A DNA stretch of 15,560 nucleotides from AG41 sp036522815 (GTDB taxonomy: Bacteria; Gemmatimonadota; Gemmatimonadetes; Gemmatimonadales; GWC2-71-9): positions 1 to 15,560 of the forward strand of contig DATDFC010000150.1 of assembly GCA_036522815.1 (NCBI GenBank), read 5' to 3'. Each line of letters begins with the position of its first letter. Within the stretch, counting starts at the first letter, position 1. Below, piece after piece: positions 7,119-15,560 of this stretch. A program made the translations under genes and the position numbers. A model generated the notes under the pieces. That model ran no database searches. It was not told the DNA's origin and saw only the letters and a program-made list of their open reading frames with translations.

Positions 7119-7624
7119 TGGCGATCGGCGTGAAGGTGATGAAACGGCCCGGGTCTCAGACTTCCTATCTGCGGGCGACGCTCAAGGGCATGGCCCTCAC
7201 GTTCAGCCACCTGTGGCGGCCCAAAGTCACCATGCAGTACCCCGAGGAGAAGAGCAGCCAAGACTGGACGCTGTCCCCGCGGTGGCGCGGCACCCACCGC
7301 ATGCTCACCGACGAGCAGGGACGGGCCAAGTGCGTGGCGTGCGGGCTCTGCCCGCAGATTTGCCCGGCGAACTGCATCAAGCTCGTGCCCGGGGAGGACG
7401 AGGCGGGCAACCGTTACCCACTCATTTACGAAATCGACGAGTTCCGCTGCGTGTTCTGCGGCTACTGCCAGGAAGTGTGCCCCGAAGAGGCGATCCACGT
7501 GGGCGTGCACTACGAGAACTCGGAGTATTCGCGCGACCGCTTCGTGTACGACCTGGAGCGGCTGTGCGCGCAGACGCACGCCGTGTCGACGCTGTGGGAT
7601 CCCTCCGACCCGAAGGGGGAATGA
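7118..7624 (+). CDS. nuoI: NADH-quinone oxidoreductase subunit I (NuoI, 2x[4Fe-4S] ferredoxin-like)
   Basis: NuoI is a ferredoxin-like subunit with clusters N6a and N6b that passes electrons from the NuoG chain to N2 in NuoB. The product is 168 residues. Two CxxCxxCxxxCP motifs are seen: Cys72, 75, 78, 82 and Cys111, 114, 117, 121. By family rule, the first three Cys of each motif pair with the last Cys of the other. The N-terminal amphipathic part (about 1-45) includes the usual membrane-surface segment, TLKGMALTFSHLWRPKVTMQ at 21-40. The C-terminus ends with the common ENSEYSRDRFVYD element followed by LERL. The start is ATG at 7118 (TGATG with nuoH) with a GGAGGGGGAGG ribosome site inside the nuoH end, which makes this start secure. 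Confidence 0.97.
   Translation: MAIGVKVMKRPGSQTSYLRATLKGMALTFSHLWRPKVTMQYPEEKSSQDWTLSPRWRGTHRMLTDEQGRAKCVACGLCPQICPANCIKLVPGEDEAGNRYPLIYEIDEFRCVFCGYCQEVCPEEAIHVGVHYENSEYSRDRFVYDLERLCAQTHAVSTLWDPSDPKGE
7613..7620 (+). promoter_or_regulatory. Shine-Dalgarno deciding the GTG start of nuoJ
   Basis: AAGGGGGA lies 7 nt before the GTG at 7628. An ATG at 7621 overlaps the nuoI stop in the common ATGA arrangement but is in another frame and stops at 7680 after 19 codons. The GTG at 7628 is the first possible start in the nuoJ frame, because an in-frame TGA lies at 7622-7624. Confidence 0.6.
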
Positions 7625-7627
7625 GCG

Positions 7628-8130
<503 letters not shown>

Positions 8131-8131
<1 letters not shown>

Positions 8132-8426
8132 TGCTGCTCGGACCCGCACTCGCCGTCTCGGGCATCCTGTTCGCCGTGGGCGTGCTCGGCGTGCTGCTGC
8201 GCCGTAACGCGATCGTCATCTTCATGTGCGTCGAGCTGATGCTCAACGCCGCCAACCTGGCGTTCGTCGCCTTCGCGCAGCAGCTAGGCGTCGCCGGCCA
8301 GATCTTCGTGTTCTTCGTCATGGCGGTGGCGGCGGCCGAGGCCGCCGTCGGACTGGCGATCATCCTCGCCGTGTACCGGCACCGCCACACGGTGGACTTG
8401 CAGAACATCAACCTGCTCAAGGGCTG

Positions 8427-8427
<1 letters not shown>
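8131..8427 (+). CDS. nuoK: NADH-quinone oxidoreductase subunit K (NuoK)
   Basis: NuoK is an MrpC-like three-helix subunit that forms one of the proton half-channels of the E-channel. The product is 98 residues, essentially full length. The two membrane-buried glutamates needed for proton translocation are present: Glu35 in CVELMLNAANL and Glu70 in VAAAEAAVGLAI, equivalent to E. coli Glu36 and Glu72. Helices are about 3-22, 28-50 and 57-82. The C-terminal NINLLKG tail is the usual family ending. The ATG at 8131 shares a base with the nuoJ stop and the TGA shares a base with the nuoL ATG, so J, K and L are chained by single-base overlaps. Confidence 0.97.
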
Positions 8428-10406
<1,979 letters not shown>

Positions 10407-10409
10407 CAA

Positions 10410-11918
10410 ATGTACGCGCACTGGATTCTCACCGCGCTCATCGCCTGGCCGGCCGTCGCCGCGCTGGCGGTGCTGATCGCGCCGCCCCGCGTGGCGAAGC
10501 ACCTCGCCCTCGCCGCGAGCCTCGCCGAGCTGGCGCTCTCCGTTCCCCTGTGGTGGACGTTCGTGCCGTCGGGGGGGATGCAGTTCGAGCTCGACGCGGC
10601 GTGGATCCCGGCGTGGGGGATCCACTACACGGTGGGCGTGGACGGGATCTCCCTGTTCATGGTCCTGCTCACGACCCTCCTCGTACCGCTCTCGGTGCTG
10701 GGGAGCTACTCCTACATCACGACCCGCGAGCGGGCGTTCTACGCCCTGATGCTCGTGCTCACGTCGGGGATGATCGGCGTATTCGTGTCCCTCGACCTCT
10801 TCCTGTTCTACGTGATGTGGGAAGTGATGCTCATCCCCATGTACTTCATCATCGGCGTGTGGGGAGGCGAGAACCGCATTTACGCGGCGATCAAGTTCTT
10901 CATCTATACGATGTTCGGGTCGCTGCTGATGCTCGTGGCGATTCTCGTCCTGGTGTACATCGTCGCGCAGCGCACCGGCGCCTATTCGTTCTCGTATCCC
11001 TCGGTCCTGGCGCATGCCGGCGGCCTGGGCCCGGTCGCCTTCTGGCTGTTCGGCGCGTTCTTCCTGGCATTCGCGATCAAGGTGCCGATGTTCCCCTTCC
11101 ACACCTGGCTGCCGGACGCGCATGTCGAAGCCCCGACGCCGGGCTCCGTGCTCCTCGCCGGGATCCTGCTCAAGATGGGGACGTACGGCTTCCTGCGGTT
11201 CGCGCTCCCCTTCTTCCCGGCGGTGGCGCTCCATCCCATGGTCCAGACGGGCATCGTGGCGCTGTCCCTGATCGGGATCATCTACGGCGGGCTGGTCGCG
11301 ATGGTGCAGCCCGACTTCAAGAAGCTGATCGCCTACTCGTCGGTGGCGCACCTCGGCTTCGTGATGCTCGGCATCTGGGCCCTGACGCTCCAGAGCGTGC
11401 AGGGCGCCCTGATGGTGATGATCAACCACGGGATCTCGACGGGAGCGTTGTTCTTCCTCGTCGGCATGCTGTACGAGCGGCGCCATACCCGCCTCGTCGC
11501 GGCGTTCGGCGGGATCGCCAGGGTCGTCCCGCTGTTCGCGGGCGTGCTCACGATCGTGTCGCTCTCCTCGATCGGACTGCCGTCCACGAACGGGTTCGTA
11601 GGGGAGTTCCTGGTGCTGATCGGGGCGTTCAAGACCTACCCGGTGGCGGCCACGATCGCGGCGGCGGGCGTCATCGTCGCCGCCATGTACCTGCTCCCCG
11701 CACTGCAGCGCGTGATCTATAACCCGCTGGACAAGCGCGAGAACGAGCGGCTCCTCGACCTGTCGCCGCGGGAGCTGGCCGTGCTGCTGCCGCTCGTCGC
11801 GTGCATCGTGTGGATCGGCGTCTACCCCAAGCCGCTGCTCCGGCGCATGGAGCCGAGCGCGCAGCAGCTCATCCAAACGGTGCGTGCGGCGTCCGCGACC
11901 GTCGCCCGCGGCCGATGA
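10410..11918 (+). CDS. nuoM: NADH-quinone oxidoreductase subunit M (NuoM, antiporter-like)
   Basis: NuoM is the middle antiporter-like proton-pumping subunit. The product is 502 residues, normal. The critical helix 5 glutamate is Glu138 in YVMWEVMLIPMYFI and the helix 7 lysine is Lys224 in AIKVPMFPFHTWLPDAHVEA. The broken-helix motif PTPGSVLLAGILLKMGTYG and the KKLIAYSSVAHLGFVMLG segment with its channel lysine are also present, as is NHGISTGALFFLVGMLYER. The N-terminal VGVDGISLFMVLL segment is diagnostic of NuoM over NuoL. I chose the ATG at 10410 because it is 3 nt after the nuoL TAG and begins just before the first hydrophobic helix. The ribosome site is weak, so initiation is probably coupled. 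The TGA overlaps the nuoN ATG by 4 nt. Confidence 0.97.
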   Translation: MYAHWILTALIAWPAVAALAVLIAPPRVAKHLALAASLAELALSVPLWWTFVPSGGMQFELDAAWIPAWGIHYTVGVDGISLFMVLLTTLLVPLSVLGSYSYITTRERAFYALMLVLTSGMIGVFVSLDLFLFYVMWEVMLIPMYFIIGVWGGENRIYAAIKFFIYTMFGSLLMLVAILVLVYIVAQRTGAYSFSYPSVLAHAGGLGPVAFWLFGAFFLAFAIKVPMFPFHTWLPDAHVEAPTPGSVLLAGILLKMGTYGFLRFALPFFPAVALHPMVQTGIVALSLIGIIYGGLVAMVQPDFKKLIAYSSVAHLGFVMLGIWALTLQSVQGALMVMINHGISTGALFFLVGMLYERRHTRLVAAFGGIARVVPLFAGVLTIVSLSSIGLPSTNGFVGEFLVLIGAFKTYPVAATIAAAGVIVAAMYLLPALQRVIYNPLDKRENERLLDLSPRELAVLLPLVACIVWIGVYPKPLLRRMEPSAQQLIQTVRAASATVARGR

Positions 11919-13465
11919 GCCTCGACCTCTCGAACTACCGCGATCTCGCGCTCGCCCTGCTGCCCGAGCTGGTAGTCACGCTCGCAGCGGTGGTGCTGCT
12001 CCTCGTCGTCGCCTGGCGGCACCAAACCAGCGCGGACCTGCGGGTCGCCGCATGGGTGACGTGGTGGGGGCTCGTGGCCGCCGCCGGCGCGGTCTGGTGG
12101 CTGTGGTGGAACACGGCGCGCCCCGCGGCGCTCCCCCCGGCGGCCCACGCCGCCCCGATGATCGCCGTGGACGACTTCCGATTCGTCGCGGACTGGCTGG
12201 TCCTGGGCACCGCGGCATTGACGGTCTTCGTCTCGTTCGACTACCTCGAGCGCGAGGGCCTGCTCGCGCCCGAGTATTACGTGCTGCTGCTCTTCGCGAC
12301 GCTCGGCATGATGCTGATGGCGGGAGGCGAGGACCTCATGATGATCTTCCTCGGCCTCGAGCTGATGTCCGTCGCGGTGTACGTGCTCGCGGGGATCAAC
12401 CGTCACAGCGCCCCCGCCGCCGAGGCGGCCTTGAAGTACTTCCTGCTCGGCGCGTTCGCCTCCGGGTTCCTGCTCTACGGCATCGCCCTCGCCTACGGAG
12501 CGACCGGCGCCACGAACCTGACGCTCATCGGCGTGCAGGTGACGACCCTGGGTCTCCAGAAGAGCACCATGCTCCTCATCGGCCTCGGGCTGCTCCTGAT
12601 CGGCTTCGGATTCAAGGTGGCCGCGGTGCCTTTCCACATGTGGGCCCCGGACGTGTACGACGGCTCGCCCACCCCGGTCACCGGCTACATGGCGACCGCG
12701 GTCAAAGCGGCCGCGTTCGCCGCGCTGTTCCGCGTGCTGGGGGAGGCGTTCGGCGGCGTGCCCGCATGGCGCGAGATCGTCTGGTGGCTCGCCGTGATCA
12801 CCATGCTGGTGGGAAACTTCGTCGCCCTCGCCCAACGCACGCTCAAGCGAATGCTCGCCTACTCGTCCGTCGCGCATGCCGGCTACGTGCTGGTCGCGGT
12901 GGCGGCCGGAACCGCCGCGGGCGCGGCCGCATTCATCTTCTACCTCGTCGCCTACACGCTCATGACCCTGGCGGCCTTCGCGCTGCTCGCGGCCAAGGGC
13001 CGCGACGGCGAGCGCGACGTCCGCATCGACGACCTCGCGGGACTGGCCCAGCGCCGGCCGTGGCTCGCCTTCGCCCTGGCCATCTGCATGCTGTCGCTGC
13101 TCGGCTTCCCGGGCACCGCAGGCTTCATCGGCAAGTGGTACATCCTCGTGGCGGCGACCCAATCCAGGCAGGTCGTGCTCGCCGCCATTCTCGTCCTCGC
13201 GAGCGTCATCTCAGCGGGCTACTATCTCCCCGTGATCATGGCCATGTACATGAAGGCCGAGCCGTTCGAGCAGGCCCACAGCGGGATGCGCCTCGGCCCG
13301 CTGGGGAGCCTCGCCGTGGCGGTGTCGGTCGCGGGCTTGCTCTTTTTCGGCGTCCGGCCGAACCGGCTGCTGGACCTTGCTCGCACCAGCGGCGCCGCCG
13401 TGCGTCCGGCGCCCGCCGCCATCTCGGGCGCTCCGCCCACCGCGCCCAAACTCGCCGGCAACTGA
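11915..13465 (+). CDS. nuoN: NADH-quinone oxidoreductase subunit N (NuoN, antiporter-like)
   Basis: NuoN is the proximal antiporter-like proton-pumping subunit, next to NuoK and NuoM. The product is 516 residues. The helix 5 glutamate is Glu149 in IFLGLELMSVAVYVLAG and the helix 7 lysine is Lys234 in GFGFKVAAVPFHMWAPDVYD, matching the E. coli Glu133/Lys217 pair. The PTPVTGYMATAVKAAAF and KRMLAYSSVAHAGYVLV segments and FPGTAGFIGKW near the C-terminus are typical of NuoN. The last 30 residues or so are an Ala/Pro-rich, probably disordered tail not expected in all homologues. I chose the ATG at 11915 for its ATGA overlap with nuoM; the frame upstream is a shadow of nuoM. A 15-nt gap separates it from the phosphohexomutase gene, with no terminator. 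Confidence 0.97.
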   Translation: MSLDLSNYRDLALALLPELVVTLAAVVLLLVVAWRHQTSADLRVAAWVTWWGLVAAAGAVWWLWWNTARPAALPPAAHAAPMIAVDDFRFVADWLVLGTAALTVFVSFDYLEREGLLAPEYYVLLLFATLGMMLMAGGEDLMMIFLGLELMSVAVYVLAGINRHSAPAAEAALKYFLLGAFASGFLLYGIALAYGATGATNLTLIGVQVTTLGLQKSTMLLIGLGLLLIGFGFKVAAVPFHMWAPDVYDGSPTPVTGYMATAVKAAAFAALFRVLGEAFGGVPAWREIVWWLAVITMLVGNFVALAQRTLKRMLAYSSVAHAGYVLVAVAAGTAAGAAAFIFYLVAYTLMTLAAFALLAAKGRDGERDVRIDDLAGLAQRRPWLAFALAICMLSLLGFPGTAGFIGKWYILVAATQSRQVVLAAILVLASVISAGYYLPVIMAMYMKAEPFEQAHSGMRLGPLGSLAVAVSVAGLLFFGVRPNRLLDLARTSGAAVRPAPAAISGAPPTAPKLAGN

Positions 13466-13480
13466 CGCCGGGCGGGCCCC

Positions 13481-14881
13481 ATGAACCTCCCCGCCACGAT
13501 CTTTCGGGAATACGACATCCGGGGCACGGTGGGCGACCAGCTCACGGCGCAGGTTGCCCGCGCGATCGGGCAGGCGTTCGCGACGCTGGCGTGGGAGCGC
13601 CTCGGGCGCCCGCCCCGGATCGCCGTCGGGCGTGATAACCGCCCTTCGGGCGCCGAGCTGTCCGGAGCCGCCCGCGAAGGGCTGGTCGACGGGGGCGCGG
13701 TGGCGCTCGACGTCGGCGAGCTGCCCACGCCGGCGCTGTACTTTTCCACCCACACGCTCGGCGTGGACGGCGGCATGCAGGTCACGGGCTCGCACAATCC
13801 TCCTCAGTTCAACGGCTTGAAGCTCATGCTCTCCGGGGAGGCGATCTACGGGGGCGCGATCCAGAGCCTCCGGGAGATGATCGAGGACAACCGCGTCGAG
13901 ACCCGGGTGGGCGGGCGCCACGAGACTCACGGCAACGTGCTGCCGTCCTACCGGGACGCCATCGTGCAACGCAACGGTCCGCTCCCCCGTCCGGTGAAGG
14001 TGGTCGTGGACTGCGGGAACGGCGTCTCGAGCCTCGTCGCCGTGGACACCCTGCGGCGGCTCGGGGCGTCGGTGGTGCCGCTCTTCTGCGAGTCGGACGG
14101 CACGTTCCCCAATCACCACCCCGACCCTACCGTGCTCGAAAACCTGCGCGAGCTGCAGGCGGCGGTGCGGCGCGAGGGCGCCGAGCTCGGGATCGCGTTC
14201 GACGGCGACGGCGACCGGATCGGCGCGGTGGACGAGCAGGGGCGGGCGGTCTTCGGCGACCTGCTGCTGGTGCTGCTGGGCCGTGATCTCGCCCGCCGCC
14301 GCGGGCCCGGGCACGCCGTGATCTTCGACGTGAAGTGCTCCGAGGTCCTGCCACGGGAGCTCGAACGCGTCGGGCTCGAGCCCGTCATGTGGAAGACAGG
14401 GCACTCCCTCATCAAACAGCGTATGAAGGAGCTGCACGCGCCGCTCGCGGGAGAGATGAGCGGCCACATGTTCTTCGCCGGCGACTGGTACGGCTTCGAC
14501 GACGCCTTGTTCGCCGCCGCGCGCCTGCTCCGCTACCTGGCGGAGCAGGGCGGGCCGCTCTCGCGCCTGCTCGCCGACCTGCCCCAGACGGTGTCGACGC
14601 CGGAGCTGCGCGTGGACTGCCCCGACGAGCGCAAGTTCGCGATCGTGCGGCGCGCCGCGGAGCATTTCGCCGCCCGGTATCCGGTGGCGACCCTGGACGG
14701 CGTGCGCATCAGCTTCGCCGAGGGATGGGGCTTGCTCCGCGCCTCGAACACGCAGCCCGTGCTGGTGCTCCGGTTCGAGGCGACGAGCGAGGCGGCACTC
14801 GCCCGCTACCGGGCCGAAGTCGAGGGCTGGCTCGCGACCCAGGGCGAGGGGGGGGGCGGCGGGGACAGGATGCGCCCGTGA
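13481..14881 (+). CDS. Phosphomannomutase/phosphoglucomutase (alpha-D-phosphohexomutase, AlgC/ManB type)
   Basis: This cytoplasmic enzyme interconverts hexose 6-phosphate and 1-phosphate (mannose and/or glucose), supplying sugar-nucleotide precursors for polysaccharide, glycolipid or glycoprotein synthesis. The product is 466 residues, usual for the family. All four active-site loops are visible: TGSHNPPQFNG (102-112) with the phosphoserine at Ser104; FDGDGDRIGAV (240-250) with the three Mg-binding aspartates; EMSGHMFF (325-332) for sugar recognition; and RASNTQPVLVLRFEA (420-434) for phosphate binding. GRDNRPS (50-56) is also typical. The last loop (NTxPVLVLRFEA) is closest in memory to Pseudomonas AlgC, which accepts both mannose and glucose phosphates; exact substrate cannot be told from sequence alone. 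The C-terminus ends with five glycines encoded over a run of nine G. It starts 15 nt after nuoN and its stop overlaps the next GTG. Confidence 0.93.
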   Translation: MNLPATIFREYDIRGTVGDQLTAQVARAIGQAFATLAWERLGRPPRIAVGRDNRPSGAELSGAAREGLVDGGAVALDVGELPTPALYFSTHTLGVDGGMQVTGSHNPPQFNGLKLMLSGEAIYGGAIQSLREMIEDNRVETRVGGRHETHGNVLPSYRDAIVQRNGPLPRPVKVVVDCGNGVSSLVAVDTLRRLGASVVPLFCESDGTFPNHHPDPTVLENLRELQAAVRREGAELGIAFDGDGDRIGAVDEQGRAVFGDLLLVLLGRDLARRRGPGHAVIFDVKCSEVLPRELERVGLEPVMWKTGHSLIKQRMKELHAPLAGEMSGHMFFAGDWYGFDDALFAAARLLRYLAEQGGPLSRLLADLPQTVSTPELRVDCPDERKFAIVRRAAEHFAARYPVATLDGVRISFAEGWGLLRASNTQPVLVLRFEATSEAALARYRAEVEGWLATQGEGGGGGDRMRP

Positions 14882-15560
14882 CCCGCACGCGCCACCGGTG
14901 GAGCTTCGCCGTCGGGGCGGCCGTGCTGGTGGTGCTGCTCGTGGGGGGTCGGTGGATCGCGCTCGAGACCGCGGAGCGGGCGTGGGCGGCGAGTGTGCCC
15001 GGTGGCGACGCCTACCTCGCCGCGCGCGACCTCGCGCGACTGGTGCGCGGACTGATCCTGCTCGTGGCCGTCACGTGGGGCGCGGGCAACCTGTTCCTGG
15101 TGTATCGGGCGATCGGCTCCGTTCAGCTGCCGCGCCGTCTGGGCGACCTCGAGATCGTGGAGGCGGTCCCGCGGCGCGTGCTGCTCGGTGGCACGCTCGT
15201 GACCGGCGTGCTCGTCGGCGGCATGCTCGCGCTCGGCACCGGCAACTGGTGGCTTTCGGCCGCGCTCGCGTTCCGTCCGCCGCATTACGGCGTCTCCGAT
15301 CCCGTGTTGCATCGCGACCTCGGCTACTACGTCGCCCAGCTCCCCTGGGCGGATCGCGTCCAGGGCCTCGCGCTCGTCGCCACCCTCGCCGCCACCGCGC
15401 TGGTCGCGCTGCTCTATCTCGGCATTGGATCGCTGCGCATCCGCCGCTGGCGCCCCTACGGCAGCCCGCACGCCCGGATGCACCTGGGCGCGTTGCTCGC
15501 ATGTCTCGCGCTCGCGCTCGGCTGGGGCGCCATCCTCGACCCCGCCGAGACCGTGGCGGG
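14878..15560 (+). CDS. UPF0182-like multi-pass membrane protein, 3' end beyond window
   Basis: A continuous frame of 227 codons runs off the right edge. It starts with GTG at 14878, forming a GTGA overlap with the phosphohexomutase stop, with AGGA (14867-14870) as ribosome site 7 nt upstream. The protein begins with a short basic segment and has hydrophobic helices at about 9-25, 57-76, 101-120, 163-184 and 202-220. Residues 141-157 (DPVLHRDLGYYVAQLPW) match the DPiFgrDigFYvFqLP-type signature I associate with UPF0182 (COG1615) proteins, large membrane proteins of unknown function with a big extracytoplasmic C-terminal domain; that domain would lie outside the window. The GGRWIALETAERAW segment at 23-36 also fits. 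Function is unknown. The family call is from memory of the motif, not a search. Confidence 0.72.
   Translation, partial: MTRTRHRWSFAVGAAVLVVLLVGGRWIALETAERAWAASVPGGDAYLAARDLARLVRGLILLVAVTWGAGNLFLVYRAIGSVQLPRRLGDLEIVEAVPRRVLLGGTLVTGVLVGGMLALGTGNWWLSAALAFRPPHYGVSDPVLHRDLGYYVAQLPWADRVQGLALVATLAATALVALLYLGIGSLRIRRWRPYGSPHARMHLGALLACLALALGWGAILDPAETVA

Noticed and set aside
11822..13162. A 446-codon minus-strand frame opposite nuoN
   Set aside because: Charged, His/Glu/Arg-rich low-complexity translation, mirror of nuoN codon bias; no start site or family resemblance.

Overview
The window is almost wholly a complex I (proton-pumping NADH:quinone oxidoreductase) operon. All genes lie on the plus strand, in the order nuoB (5' end cut off), C, D, E, F, G, H, I, J, K, L, M, N. 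They are followed by a phosphohexomutase (phosphomannomutase/phosphoglucomutase) gene and the 5' part of a gene for a UPF0182-like membrane protein that runs off the right edge. nuoA is not in the window and presumably lies just upstream. No promoter, terminator, tRNA, rRNA, CRISPR array, insertion sequence or integrase is visible.

Organism: a very GC-rich bacterium with strong G/C preference at third codon positions, GTG starts in four genes, and separate (unfused) nuoC and nuoD. All 13 visible Nuo proteins carry the expected cofactor and proton-channel residues, so this is an NADH-oxidising respiratory bacterium. The gene content and short NuoG would fit a Gemmatimonadota-like or other deep-branching soil or sediment lineage, but that placement is a guess from general impression, not a sequence search.

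Layout: 1-570 nuoB; 567-2449 nuoC-nuoD (connecting module); 2446-2967 nuoE; 2968-3115 the only sizeable gap, filled by a long imperfect hairpin built from heptamer repeats; 3116-5952 nuoF-nuoG (NADH and Fe-S input module); 5949-7118 nuoH; 7118-7624 nuoI; 7628-13465 nuoJKLMN (membrane proton-pumping arm); 13481-14881 phosphohexomutase; 14878-end UPF0182-like. Ten of the 14 junctions overlap by 1 or 4 nt (ATGA, GTGA or TGATG), and three more are 3-15 nt apart, so the whole stretch is probably one translationally coupled transcript.

How it works together: NuoEFG take electrons from NADH through FMN and an Fe-S chain. NuoI, NuoB and NuoCD pass them to quinone at the NuoB/D/H interface. NuoH and NuoJKLMN convert the energy into ion translocation. 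The two most notable points are the hairpin repeat element splitting nuoE from nuoF and the compact 519-residue NuoG, which keeps an intact N7 cluster motif but lacks most of the molybdopterin-like domain. I do not see a clearly new biological system here.
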